Assembly (NCBI GenBank): GCA_020726505.1
Contig: JAHLEZ010000010.1
Coordinates: 248,001-312,000, forward strand
DNA length: 64,000 nt
Source of the DNA: Leptodontidium sp. MPI-SDFR-AT-0119
Lineage: Eukaryota > Ascomycota > Leotiomycetes > Helotiales > Leptodontidiaceae
Reading direction: 5' to 3'
The translations under genes were made by a program, and so were the position numbers. This document shows, one piece after another, positions 1-12,729 of the stretch. How positions within the stretch are numbered: the stretch's first letter is position 1; every line of letters starts with the position of its first letter. The notes below the pieces were generated by a model. It saw only the letters and a list, made by a program, of their open reading frames with translations. It had not been told where the DNA came from and made no database searches.

Positions 1-745
1 CAGTGGCTAAGACAGAAAAGGTTGATCTTTGTTGACAAACTAAGCGTAGGATAGGAACGTTCGTTGGACCAAACATATGGAGGGACAATGTCACCGACCG
101 TTCTTGAGCTGCGGTTCGTCCGTTCGTACGCACGCTCTCGAAGTTTTCCCCCGTGATACAGCGTCGCTGTGACGATCTTCTACTGGTAATGTGTGACAGG
201 CTGGCGGGATTCTCGAGTCAAAAAGCATCCTCAATCTCATCGGAACGTTGCCTAGCCAGTTCCAAAGGATCGGTGTCACCCATTGCCATGCTGCTGGTGT
301 TCACACATTCTGTACTCAAGAACCAAGCAGTTCTGGTGGAATTCCCCCAAATATGGAGCGTGAGTGGATTGGCAACCATCCTCCAAGACAGCACAGGAGG
401 CGCGCGCTAGTCCAGCCTCGCCGTTGACTAAGTGACAAGCCCATCCACGCCTCCACAAGCAAAGACTAGCTTCTAGCTGATATATAATGCGTTTGAAAGT
501 ATGCAGCCAACAGGGACCGGCGATTTTCGTTCAAAGTAGTTTGATTGCTTGTTCTGGATAATGTGAAAGCTGGGGAAAGCAATGCTAAAGGTGAGAAGTT
601 GGAAATAGCCAGGTTTGTTGAAATAAGTTTTGATAGCGGAAAGAATTGACGTGAGATTTGAAGAGAATACTATACAGGCTTCAAGATACTTGCAATTTCT
701 GGAGGATTGATAATAGGAAACATTAGAAACTACTGTGAAGGACTG
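1..745. other. Intergenic, no supported gene
   Basis: Open frames here are short, overlap on both strands and lack any recognisable domain. Several stops interrupt every frame. I see no RNA gene or repeat. Confidence 0.6.
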
Positions 746-1051
746 ATGACCGACAAAATAAAGTTGGCGGGTGGTGATTTGACGCTTGAAGCGCCGCTCG
801 GTAAAACTTCGGTGTATCGTTTCTCCGTTGAAGAGGTAAGTACAAGTCCGAATATGGCAGTTTTATCAATTGAACCTGTCTCATCCTCTCTCATCGCACA
901 ACTCTTGCGGTTTCAATAGTTACCCAAAGACAACAGCCCCATTAAATCGCACTCAGCTGGCCCACAGGAGAGACGAAACGTGGGCTCGAGTCCAGTTGTG
1001 GAAGAACTTGCAGCTGGCGAGCTACCATGGACCTGTACCGTCCTACCGTAG
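746..1051 (+). CDS. Possible two-exon small protein, 73 aa
   Basis: I do not recognise this protein. The ATG at 746 opens a frame starting MTDKIKLAGGDLTLEAP that reaches a strong donor (GAAGAG|GTAAGT) after 835. A possible intron of 84 bases (836-919) ends in TTTCAATAG. Exon 2 (920-1051) joins in phase 0 and runs to TAG. The predicted product is 73 aa, hydrophilic, with no signal peptide or membrane segment. The support is the intron signals plus frame continuity across them. Against it are the short length, the lack of a known domain, and the possibility that a donor and acceptor this close arise by chance. There is no close neighbour, so context gives no hint of a role. Confidence 0.3.
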
Positions 1052-4000
1052 CTGGCAGCCTCTCCTACAGTTGCAGCACGAGCAACAGCAAGGATGCATG
1101 ATGGCATGATTTTGACCCGGTTTGTCGAAGCTGTGCTCCATGCCGTGGATTCTGGCGTCTGTGTAGCGATGAATGGAGGCTGCATCCACCTTTGGGACGA
1201 GGAACATCCCCTTCCTGAGACTGAGGCTACACCGCTGGCCACACCATCCACGAAAGAAGTCTTGTCCTTCTCTTCACCTGATTTCCTGCCTTGACTTTCC
1301 TCGAGCGAGCTTCCTCCACCGACACCGACACCTGCACCATGCCGTGTTGAAGTGATTGGGCGCCTCAATCAGCCCCGACAGTGGTTACCGCAATTTCGAA
1401 TCACCATGAAGCTTTGCATGCGGCTTCGCGTGGCAGTTTTCGTAAATGACGAGCGAGGTCCTTCATCTCGACTGGCATGCGTTGAAACGGTACAACCCTG
1501 GAGCATCCCGAGCTCCGAATTTCTTTTTGAGCGAGGCGGCCTGGTCCGGCGCCGGATGGGACCTTACCTCCCTGCTATGCCATCACCATCACCATCAGGC
1601 CCACGACCATTGGATCATCATAATCTCACTTTTATACCATCCGAAGTAAATCTAACGGCTCTGCTCGTCCCTACCTGCGGTGACTCGGACTGGGCGAGGC
1701 TACCTCTCCGTTTTGGGACGTTCGGCCAAGGAAGTTGCTTGATGAAGCGCACGCCACACCAAGCCACACATCTGATGATGCACTGGCAGCCAGTTAGAAA
1801 AGGTGTTCCATCGGATCATGCACGAAGTTTTCCTTATCTTCTACATGCAGCTCCGAAGCGAGCTTCGTGAGGGGTACATTTTTCAAGCTATGCGAGGGAA
1901 ACTTTCTGGGAGGACGTAGTATGTTCTTTTCGTCGTCTGCAGCCACCTGCCAAAAGTCTTTGCATTCAGCGCAATAACGATGTTCCATGAAAACCAGTTC
2001 AGTCTAGTCCCCTGGCTTAGATGTCTTCTACTCTGGTCAGGAGCGGAAAATTACGGCCTCCGTGGTATTTTCTTACTGACCTTGACTTTTCATGGCAGAG
2101 ACCCGCATCGGGCCACGACGCTGGCTTTCGCTGCTGCATTCTTCCCTGCTGCATTGCTCCAGTTTATTTCGCAAGAGCGGACTCCTTGCGTGAAGCAGGA
2201 ACAATAACAAATTGCTATGACGGGATGGATACGAAGGTTCATAGGTTGGATTTACCACTCGCGGATTGTGGCTAGGGAATGCGTTGCTCTCCCCATCCGA
2301 GCCCTGTGTGCCTGCCGCACACACCAGCCACGGTGGTGACGATTGATGATCACGATCATTTTGGATTTGATTTGACTGGAGATGATCTGGTCCTTTCATA
2401 CCGGAGCAGGCGTTGCTTACGTTTCTCCTTTGTCGCCCCGGTGCTGGATAGTGGGATCTAACTTGAGCTGGGTGACTGTACTTACTGATTGGGCCAAAGC
2501 CAGCAGAAGACCCAATGAGGACGGTTCGCCTGGGCGGGGCAGATCGTGTGTGTTTCAAGGACCTGGCATTATTAGACGCACACTGTGCTGGACGGACCAG
2601 GGCTGATGGGCACTAGTGGCCTGGGTTCCAACGAGCGATCAGGATTCATATTTAAGATCGCCCTAGGCCCGAAACGGGCAGCCCGCGAGGATCCCAGTCG
2701 CTACCAGAACACCACACCAGCGACCAGACGGACGTCTCTCAAGCTTCCCTTCCATGCTCCATGCTCCATGCTCCCTCCATTCCCTGAGCTGCGTCTCTCC
2801 CGTTGCTTTCGGTGCCCCCATGCCAGCTCCGTCTGGTTCGAGGGCAAGAGCAAGCAAGTGACTCGACAGCCCTGCAGTGGCCTAAGAAGCCCCTGCAACC
2901 TTTGTCCATCGACCCTGGAATTCCACTGCTGCGGTCTGCAGTGCGTGTGCTGTGAGGGGCCGACCTCAGGAAGTAGCCAGCCACTGGGCCTGATAGGTCC
3001 TGACCTGGCCAGCTGTTGCTGAAGTCTCGGGGAGAGGCTGGACGCAACGAGTAGGCAGCCAAGAGAATCAGTTGAGGAGACTAAAGTCCTGTTACATACG
3101 GCCTGGAAAGAGGCTCGTCTTGCAACTGTCAGCCTACTTTAGCTCAGCCGGCGCCTGGTGAGGGGCACCGTCGTGCTGTAGCAAGTGACAGGCAGGCATG
3201 ATAGAGGCAGCGGCTTCTGTTCTGCACTATTTTACCCTGCTTTTGAAAACTTCGGAGCCATTGCGAATGCCATTGCCCTCATCCAGCCTCTTCCTGGCCC
3301 AAATCCCTCTACTGACCACTCGCAGCTCTCCAACAATGTCAGCATCATCCACCTCTCATCTCTGAAGCTTCTCCTTCCTTGGACCCCATGCGCCACCGCG
3401 GTGCAAAACTACCTACCCAGGTCGTCGAATCATGCTTCAGCCCCAGCACCAGGCTCGTGGCCCTGGTCTAGTTTCCTCCACTATCCACAATCCATAATCC
3501 ACCGTCCGTCCGTTTCTCTCCCTGATGGGCCGGCAGACCAGCATCTTCTATCACGCACTACTCACTCTGTGATCATTGCCACTGGAATTTGGGATCAGAC
3601 CCGCCCTTAATCATTCCAGAGATTGACCGGCCTGGACTTTATTTTGTTCCTGGTACCTGGTCTTTCGAGGATTAAAGACTTATATTTCCGTTTCCACTCT
3701 ACCCTCCAGCTGAGCCCAAACTTTCTGATATAGACGACCAGATCTCGAAAACCTGTCCGCCTCATACACTGCCTCGGATGAATCCATGTATGAGTGCATA
3801 CTTCCATGCCAGGTTTCGTGATTTCAGTCAGCTAATCCCGGTTTCTCTGCCGGTTCGGCATATCGCTCTCATCCGTACCCAATATCGACTTGGGAAACAA
3901 TTCTGGTTTGCAGCCCTTACCATCAGCCCTTCCGTTCGGTGAATGGTGCGTGGAACCTCGTTCCTGTGCTTCACCCAGTCCTGTCACGTACTGCCGATCC

Positions 4001-4437
4001 TGCCCTTTTATTCGACAGCCGGAGAAACTTAGCATCAGTCTACATACGACACCAGGACACTTCCACAAACTGATCGTCCCTGCAGTTAGCCAACCGTCGA
4101 CATACCAGATCTAGAAATATCACTGACAACCTTTCTTGATTCGCGGACTAAGCTCCACACAACCTCGCGACCCATTGCCATTTCCGAGCCCTGTCTCGTC
4201 TGGACTTCTTTTCCACTGTCAAGGTAGCTACTTAAGTTCCTATAACGGCGCACGGTACTTTCTTGGTGATGATTATACCCAGTGTGGGGGTGTTCCTCGA
4301 TCTACATAAATGTGTCGAGTCCCCACTTACCCTCCACTACTTCATACCTCCGAACCTTCTCGTCTTCTTTTAAGGTCACACCTACCTCCCATAACCTCAT
4401 GTTTATCTTCTTCTAGTTTACATATATTTCTGTCGAG
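1052..4437. other. Long gene-free stretch upstream of the Q-rich gene
   Basis: No coding frame here has convincing domain content. The last kilobase, from about 3.2 kb, becomes pyrimidine-rich (many CTTC/CCTC runs), typical of promoters and leaders of filamentous-fungal genes. It probably holds the promoter and 5' leader of the gene starting at 4438. A CCATGCT micro-repeat lies near 2752-2773. Confidence 0.5.
2752..2773. repeat. CCATGCT short tandem repeat
   Basis: Three 7-base CCATGCT units stand in tandem in non-coding DNA. No further structure is seen. Confidence 0.7.
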
Positions 4438-6143
4438 ATGTTGCTCACTATTAAACAGCCAGCACATCAAGGCTACAAGTCTTTCCATGACTATACTCCG
4501 CCAACTCCACCATCCACCTCTCGATTCTCACCTGCGGTGGCCTCAGCAGGACCATCGTTCCCTCCCATACCCGCCACCAACAAGTCCCTTCCTCCTCTGC
4601 CAGCGACTAAATCATTATCACGGCCGATGTCTACACCCCACCGGGGCTTGCCTCCACCAGGGGCAATGACACTGCCTCCACCTACACAGAATCCACCCCA
4701 TCAACAGCAGCAACAGCAACAACAACCGCCGCCACCATTAGCTCAACCTCCACCCTTGAGTCAACCCATGGGACAGCTCCCAGCTCCTCCACAGCAATGG
4801 CAGGGTGCAGAGGAATCCATGAGAAATTGGCTGCACGCGAAGGCCGAGGAAGACAAGAGGAAGCAAGAAGAAGAAAAGACACGGCAAGAATCACTTCGGT
4901 TAGAGCAGCGGAAAATCGAGCAAGACATGCTGAGGACTTCATTATCTGGGGGGATCCCACCCTACATGATTCCTATGGTTTTCGCTGGAATGGGAGGAGG
5001 AAATCTTCCAAATGCCAGCTTAGAATGGGCTCAACACTACATGGCACAAACACACCACCTTTCACAGCAACAGCAACTTCTCCCTGCTCAGGCCCAAACT
5101 TCTCCAGAGCAGCTCCAGCGCCGAGATTCTCGTGTTGCATCTCAGCCATTTGGAGCACAGCAACATCCTGTCCCACTGACTCTACCTTCCACACCTATAG
5201 GACCTTCAAGCTCGCAACAAAGTGCTGGATTTTTGCCGAGCTATCAGATGTCACCAGCATCTCGAGCTCGTCAGAGTAACCAAGGACAGGGGATTATTGC
5301 CAGGCCGCCTCAAACATCTCACTTGCCTAGGCTGAATACGGGAGAAATGCTCGTCCAGCCGCCTCCAGCAGGCCCAAGCATGCAAATGCTTCCTGGCCAG
5401 ACCGGTCATCCACTCCAGCAGACTCAGTCTGCTCAACAGGAACAACAGTCCTCCCCCTCAATATATTTCCACCACTGGCAGCCGCCAACTACACAAGCAG
5501 GTACCACCTCTGGTACCAACCAGCCCACGACCCCTTCAGGCAAGCATTAATGGTTCCTTTGTTTCACCAGGGCTGCGTTTTAATGTTTTCCGCAGATCAC
5601 ACTTCATCCCCGAAGAAACGCAAAGCTACGGGACCTCAACAGGCCGCACCTCCACCTACCTCGCAGCCGCAATATACATCACCACCATTCTCCGGTTCGT
5701 CAGTTTCGAACACCCCGTCTAGCCGACGACGTGGGCATTCGCGCCAGAGAAGCGATCTATCTGCTCGAGGGCTGGATTCGTATGGCCGACCACTTAGCCG
5801 CCATCGTCAAGAAGGAGGATTCGGGCAAAGTCTGACATCACCACCACATTCTCAAGCCCATGGTTCTGAGCAACAATCGCAAGGACCAGCCGGCTCGGTT
5901 GAGCCGCGACGTCGGTCAGGGGGCTCGCATCCGGTCTCGTCGATGCTGGAGCAACCACAACAATCGCAACCCCAATCCCAATCTCAACAGTCTCAACAAC
6001 ATGCACAGCAGATGCAACGAGACCCTCAGTATTCGGCGGGACCGGAGATGAGGCATGATGGACGACGTTCAACACCCGAGGAGAGGGGAAGCTCCATTTC
6101 TCGAAGGGCCAGCCTTATCAAGCGAGATGAGGGGCGAGATTAG
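4438..6143 (+). CDS. Gln/Pro-rich coiled-coil protein, probably nuclear (536 aa)
   Basis: The ATG at 4438 follows a CT-rich leader. Exon 1 is 4438-5500 and exon 2 is 5596-6143; the acceptor is TTTTCCGCAG, and a second donor at 5513 also keeps frame. The N-terminal third is proline-rich with a polyglutamine run (about residues 88-95). A charged coiled coil rich in Glu, Lys, Arg and Gln follows at about 134-166. After it comes a short conserved-looking block, GGIPPYMIPMVFAGMGGGN. The rest is low-complexity Gln/Ser/Pro. A basic PKKRK motif (360-364) just after the splice junction looks like a nuclear localisation signal, and SRRRGHSRQRS adds a second basic patch. There is no DNA-binding domain that I can name. 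The composition suggests a transcription cofactor or chromatin-associated protein, but that is inference. The gene appears intact. Confidence 0.8.
5501..5595 (+). other. Intron of the Q-rich gene
   Basis: This 95-base intron is inferred from the switch of coding frame between the QQ-rich exon and the PKKRK exon. GTACCA is a weak donor and CGCAG a good acceptor. A second GTACCA at 5513 would give an 83-base intron and four more residues. Confidence 0.6.
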
Positions 6144-9100
6144 AGACGTTTCAGAAAGAGTTCCTTCGATGGGGCCGCCCCATTCCCATGCCAGCCCATC
6201 CCCAACCCATTCCCCTTCCTGCCAAGCGACCAGGAGGATCCCCCGATCTGACCGACGGATAGCTGATATAAGCAATCTGGGATTGCGTCTCTAGGCGCAG
6301 GAGCCAACACGAAACGAGACGAGACGACAGCACGACCGAAATGAGATTTTGATTTTTTTTCTCTTCCTTTTTTTGCCCTTCTGCATATTCAGAGTTCAGC
6401 CGGCTTGGAGAGCCAAGACGAGATTACATTTACCTACTTTTCTGTCGTAGCGTCATTTCGAAAAGCTTTTTTCAACTTGGCGATTTAGAAGATACCCATT
6501 TATACTTTTGCGCTGTTTTCTTAATGTTGGGCTCTTTTCGTCCCACCTTCCGCTTCTGATCTTCTTACTTCTCTTGCTTTACCTGCCTCTCCTGAAGCCT
6601 GCGGGCTGGACTTCTGGGGCTCGTGCCTGTACCACTTGTACATTATCTTCTTTCTTCTTTGGTGGGCTCGGTCCCGTTGTATCATACAATACAATTTTGC
6701 TTTGTTGGGCTAGATGCTTGGATACCATTTCCTCCCTGCTTCTGGGTTTCATCCTCACCTCGGCGACCATTTGCCTCGGGAGGCTGTCTAAGCGAGGGGA
6801 AGGATGATGGGTATTCTGTATATATTTGAAATTTATTTCTGGCGCGGGAGAAGGGGTTTGATGCATTGGTTTGCCACGGGCTGTAACAGAAGACGGGGTG
6901 GAGAGATGAAAGACAAAAGCATTTGTGTGGGTGCTGGGGTTGAGTTGGGGTGGGAAACCAACAAAACGATGAAGTGCTCACTTCGTCCTGGGGCTTTGAT
7001 TCATGGACCAATTACCGAGAAAGCAAATCAAGATCCATTTCTCGATATCCTTCCAGACCTTGTCGTTTCGTTCACTCCATTTACATTTCCTCATTCCACG
7101 CTGGAATCTGGTCGCAAAATTTCCGATGCAAAACAACCTAGGGCATGGTATATAATTTCTGCCAAATGAAGGATCATCTAGGCACCTCCCCCCTCCCCCT
7201 CAAACCTTCTCAACCAAGCTAACTAACCATCTCATCAAAGAAACAACACGGCTCAGACTAACAGACAAGACATACCTACCTAATCTGGAATGAAAGAGAA
7301 AAAAAACCCTTCGTACAATTTAACCCTCCTCGTACAGCACGACATACTAAGCCGGAAATGGAGATTGGATTAACCACCCACCCACGGCACCCACATCATA
7401 ATCACAATCAACAGCCTTGTCAAAAACAAAATGTAACGCAACGCAACCCACCTGGCTTCGTGGCCCGCCAAGAGAGCGGGCAGACGATCAAACACGCGCC
7501 CCTGTCACTCATCACCGTATTTGACCAGGGTGTGGGTCGTTTGGTGGGTAGGGCCGGCCCAGGTCCAGCCTTTTTCGATCATCACAGCATCAGTTCATAA
7601 CACAACCCGTCCCATCTTCGTAAATTACTCGCACGCATGCATGTACCCTGGGAAATAAGAGCCGCTTGTTATTTGCGGGGATGTTTGTGTTCATGGTATG
7701 ACGGGGACATGCTAGACGGACTGGGCGGGCTTGGGATCATAGGAGGGTTGAAATGCTGTGGAGCACAGACGTTTCATTGCGAATTGCGGTGGGGTTTGGG
7801 GAGATGTGATGCGATGGGCTGGGCTGAAGAAGGAGACGAAGAAGAGATGGGATGACATGGGATGGGATGGTATGGAACGGCAGGCTAGGCAAGGCACGGA
7901 TGTGTGAGCGAGCCTTGCTGGTGCGGAGCTTAATTGTTGTGTTATGGGTTCACTTACTTGGTAAGGGAGGGAGAGAGGGGAAGAAGGAGAAGGGTCTGGA
8001 AGTTTGGGTGGAGGCTTGGATTGGCTGGGAGGTGACGTGATGAGATGGGATGGATAGATGGAAGATAAATAGATAGGTGGTGGTGATGTCTTGTTGCTGA
8101 GAGAAAGGATGAATACGTATTGGGATTATTGAGACGATCGCCAAGAGTTACATCAGTTTGGGGAATTCTAGCGTGCATGTTAAGAGATGAACGACACCAC
8201 GATACAGATGAAAGTCAGATGAGATATTGTACCTTGATGCCTGCAACGGAATATCCGCTTGCGAAACCAAACGCTGATTGACGTGGAGGGAAATATACAA
8301 GGAAGATACATGTTCTGTTCATGTACACAACACCATGGCGCATATCAACAACCCTGTAGATACTTTCCATGGTCGAAAAGATCAGCGGCATACCCACCAA
8401 GGGAATGTGAACATCATGCATTTCTAGCAGCTAGAACGAAACCGAACCGAACGGGTCTTGCTTCATTTAGCGCTTCTGTAAGTAATCTATCACTGCAGGG
8501 AAAGCATCCACTTCCTCGCATGAAGACCTGTACAGTACAGCACTTTAACTTGGTGCAGCATGTACTTTCTTTCTCAGCCGTTCTCATGAACGCCTTAATT
8601 CCACTCATTCCAACGGCTCGGTCGGGACCTCGAGAAGTCATGTGGAAATACGTACATCTCGGCCAAGTCTGTGGAATCACAAAACAGCCTCAGTGACTCG
8701 TAAAAAATGGGTACAACACCTGCTCCCAGCCGCGAGCCAAGAGTCCCATTGTGCAGCTTGCAGTGTGACACTGTTACAGAAACAAGAAAACGAAAGATTT
8801 ACCAAGCTGTGACATCTTGGCAGCTGGTAAATATGTTGAATAAGATAAGTAAATTTAAACTTAACCTGCTGTACCGTACTAACTTCTCGTACAATTCTCG
8901 AACGACGCGAGCGTCACACTTACTTACTTCCCTTAATTAACGAGGCTACAGCGCTCCCCCCAGCCCGAGTACAGTAACGAAACGCATCAGGAAGTTTCAC
9001 CACACACACGTCAGACCAGGAAGACCAGCCATGGAAGGGTTTCAGGAACCAGTGGGATACAAGTTCGGATGCGGAAAGAATACGAACGAAAAATACGTGT

Positions 9101-11484
9101 GCGGGAAATTAACATGCATGCCATTATATAGGTATTCCATCTGCTTTGTTACCAGGATTTAGATTGTTAGTCGCGAGGCTGCGAAATGCCCGATTCGTCG
9201 AAAGGGAAAGGCTGGACTGGGCGGACGGGAGGGTGGGTGAGTGACGCAGGGGGGAAGGGAGAGAGCATGGGTGATTGATACTGTATGATGGTTGGTTCGT
9301 CTGATTTGTGAGCTCCCTCCCAGAGGGTACGTACAGGACTGGAGTAATATGGAAAGGCAGGTACAGTGCGAAGAAGCGTGATGGAAGTCGCGGTTATTCA
9401 GCAATCAATCAGATGATCCTTGGGTCAAGTCATGACCATTTCTCGAAGCAGATACGTACATGCTTGTGCCGTTTTGTGTAATATTGTGCCGTGCTGACAC
9501 AAAGTGTGTGACGAATTGTGCATCTGGGTCCAGTATTTCTTCAGGGACCTTTTATATTGAGTTCTCGGCACACCACTGTTGACATTTCCCGAAGCGGTAA
9601 CCCGTCGAGAAACGTGCTGAATTGGTGATGTGAGCACTGTATGATTTGTGCGGCCGCAAACTGGACGAACGGATGACTTATAGTAATAGCGTTGCGTTTT
9701 AAGCAGCGCCTCTCTCGTGAGCTGACAGATGTAGCGGCTGTTGACATAGAGCTGCTGTCTATCATCGGAGCGCACTGACGAAGTTCTGTGGTATGGATAA
9801 GAAGAGGATAAGAGGAGGATAAATAGTACAAGAAAGCCCGGCAGACCGAAGTATATCGTGTTCGTTCTCGTAAGACCGTAACAGGCAACTGCTTCAGATA
9901 TCAACACGGGCTGGAAGTTAGGAAAGATAGCCCCCAGAGGTACGCATTGTTACTGTTAGATGATAAACGGTAGCAGGACCAAACTCGGTGTCATCGTATT
10001 GTGGCATTGAAGTGTACAGTGGCAACAAAGAAATGCGTACTCGATGCCATCTGAACCGAGGGCAGAGGAATTAACCTTCCAGGATATCAGCTATCTTCGT
10101 AGAGATGTACTGGAACATTTGCCATTACTTGAGTGGTGCTGTGGAGCGCGGAATAAATACATGCAGTTCAGATGCAGATACGTGACGTGCTTCAGGTTTG
10201 AAATATCCGTCCTTGCCGGGCGCTAGTGGAGACCATCCTCGACTTCTGATAGTCTTGAAGCTGAGTAATTGTGTGATCTGCACGATGCAACAAACATGTA
10301 TCTCCTCTCCTTAGTTTCGGAGAATCGTGTCAAGTTAACGCTGAGATGTGCATCGGAACATGGGCGGGAGGCATTCTAATCCGGCCGTACAGCCCTCGGT
10401 TTCGAGACATCAAACGGCGGGAGGGAACAATACCACCCGCCTGACTCCATAGCATGTGCCAGCTTGATTTTGAAGGCAATTCTGATGCCGAAGAGAACAA
10501 ATGATAGACCTGCATTTAGGAAATAGAACACTTGCACAGCTGTCATGATATCGGCCAACCAAGAAAATTCTGGTAGTCCAAAAGCAAAAGCAAGCTGCTG
10601 ACAGGGCCTGAAAGCCTCCCAAAAGAAATAAAAGCCGAATTGACACCCGTCAATTTCCTCTCAAAAACAACCTAGAAGTGGTCACAAGCCAGCCAGCCAG
10701 CCAGTCCACTCGAGCTTTCGCCTCTCACAGGGCGGGAGCGATGAACACCAAAGTCTGGTCACTTCGGCCCTGGACTAACCAAACAACTCTCATATTCCAA
10801 CACCATGAATCGACACTGGTCGATGGTCATAGGCGGTAGTCGCAGTGTAAGTGGCGAAAGAACAATGATTTGAGGTGAAGGAAAGTGAGAGAAATGATTA
10901 AATACGACACGAGATTTCGCAATTTTAAATGTCTGGGAAGGCTGGTTTGAGGGCTTACAATCGCTCGATATATTTGAGGACATACAATAGTTGCGGAAGT
11001 TGATTCGGCCCTTTCTATTGTTGGTCTCTAAAATACGGCTTGCCTGGTGGCTGATCATGAGCTTTGGTGATTGGCAATGCGAATAGATGACGGAATTTTT
11101 TGGGGGAATAACGGGTAAGATCCAATCAACGGATTTGATGAAGCGGGAAAGTATACGGAGAGAGGAGTCCTGTAGCATTGCCAGAGAAAGACTTTTGGAT
11201 AGGACTAGGCGACACTGCTGCCTTCATACAAACGGGGGGGAAACCATTCAGATATAGCCACAAGAAAACATAAGATGCTGTCGCAAAATTGACGACAAAT
11301 ATAACGTTAGCAGTGGACCTTGCCATGCCACATGGCAGTGAGACTGTGCTGACACGAACAAGGAAAAGATGATCATGATGATCGCCAACACAACCTTAAT
11401 TCCACCTCACCTCAAGACGCCGATCCTACGATCTGAGCCCACACATGTTTGTCTCAAAACCTAAAGCTTAATCACACACTCTTC
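6144..11484. other. 5.3-kb gene-poor region
   Basis: The first few hundred bases are T-rich (long T tracts at about 6352-6375) and are probably the 3' UTR of the Q-rich gene. The remainder has many short frames on both strands and none shows a known domain or a good exon chain. It holds simple-sequence patches, for example GGGAT-rich DNA around 7845-7876 and a CCAG repeat near 10688-10704. A minus-strand frame near 10376-10558 with a hydrophobic stretch is too short to call. Confidence 0.55.
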
Positions 11485-12331
11485 CTACCTACCCTTTTTG
11501 ATCACAGCAACTTTCTTTCCAATCCACTCCTCACCCCCAATCGCGAGGTCTTCAGCCAAGAAATCCGCCATGGCTTCATATTCCGTCCTGTAGTACACCA
11601 AACCTATGTAGATGGCGTAGAAAAACGGGCCGATGATAGGTATACTCTCTATCCAGGACGTGCGCCAAGCTGGAAGAGTCGTTGCTTTCGCGAGTAAATC
11701 GTGCTTTTGGGGGGCTTCGAGGGGTTGGAAGAGGCCTTGTTTCGGATCTTGGGGGGTCATTGCCGAAACAGCGATTATGGACCATTTCAGATCTGCCGTT
11801 GGGAATTCTTCGATGACGGCGCGTGTAGCGTCATGTTGGGCCATCGCTAGTGTAGGCATGCTATTGAAAGGAGAAGAAAGTTAGTTGTGTTCAATAACAT
11901 TATCAAAAAGCAGGTGTGTCTTACTGGTCTTGCACCGTCCAGTCTTTTCCGGGTATCTTCATGATAAACAATCCGGACGTCACCCATATCCTCAACGGTC
12001 TGCCCCTTTCTTTTCCTACAGCAAGAGCTGCATCTGCTATAGCCTTCGCGATCTTGGGCAGCACGTATTCATGCCATGGCAGGACCTGGTTGCCTGCCAC
12101 GTCTATGATGGCTTCGATGTCGTGGTCGATGAGTGCCTTCTTCAACGCCGCAGAATCCGTCGCGTCTCCTACGACAACTGCATTCATACGATCGAGCAGC
12201 TCAGTCGATATTAGAGAGCGGAGCTTCGAGGGGTTTCGGACAAATACAGTAAGGATGTGGCCGTGGGCAATTAGGGCGGGGATGCATCGAAGCCCCAGAT
12301 TTCCAGTCGGGCCGAGGAGGAGAACGCGCAT
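11485..12331 (-). CDS. NmrA-like / atypical short-chain NAD(P)-binding protein (260 aa)
   Basis: Two exons on the minus strand, 12331-11925 and 11860-11485, are separated by a 64-base intron with donor GTAAGAC, branch site AACTAAC and acceptor TTTCAATAG. The 260-aa product begins MRVLLLGPTGNLG, a Rossmann dinucleotide-binding loop (GxxGxxG, residues 7-13). An acidic GDATD segment and AIIDVAGNQ follow, as in NmrA-like and other atypical short-chain dehydrogenases that bind NAD(P) without a standard catalytic Tyr-Lys pair. A hydrophobic stretch near the C-terminus (PIIGPFFYAIYIGLVYY) could be membrane-associated. The size suits this family. The substrate cannot be told. The next gene on the same strand, the serine hydrolase, starts upstream at 14144 and ends 398 bases before this ATG, so the two lie head to tail. 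Confidence 0.8.
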
Positions 12332-12729
12332 CGAGTTGGCAGGCTACTGTGGAGTGTGGTGTGTGAATTGGACAAAGGGGGTTTCATTCGAGAAGATTGT
12401 GCTTGGATAGAGGAATTATTGGCAGTTCCATCTTGGTATATAATCCTTTCACATCGTTCATATTGACATTTGTTGATGTTGAGTCGTGGTCTGATGAACG
12501 CCGAATGCCTAAAGTCGGCGGATGGAGAGGCGAGTGCCAAGACCGATGTTTGCGCTCCTTCGAGGGATTTTGAAAAACATCACTCCCAATATTCTCTGCT
12601 CGTACAAAAAAATCTGCAATTTTAATTGGAATTAAACATACGTGCCATCTTCTCTTCTCAAATTTCACATAGTTTTGTAGAGCAAAATGCGTATTTTGTT
12701 TTATTGCTGGATTGGGAACTACTAACAAG
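12332..12729. promoter_or_regulatory. Spacer between the hydrolase and NmrA-like genes
   Basis: These 398 bases must hold the 3' end of the serine hydrolase transcript and the promoter of the NmrA-like gene. I recognise no specific site. Confidence 0.4.

Noticed and set aside
3139..3152. TAGCTCAGCCGG matches the tRNA A-box consensus
   Set aside because: No B box (GGTTCRANNCC) follows at a usable distance and no cloverleaf forms.
9425..9907. 160-codon minus-strand frame with a hydrophobic patch
   Set aside because: No domain, no intron signals, overlapped by a second open frame on the same strand.
10376..10558. Short minus-strand frame with a membrane-like segment (FLNAGLSFVLFGIRIAF)
   Set aside because: Only 60 codons, no splice partner that extends it, flanked by stops; could be a relic but cannot be supported.
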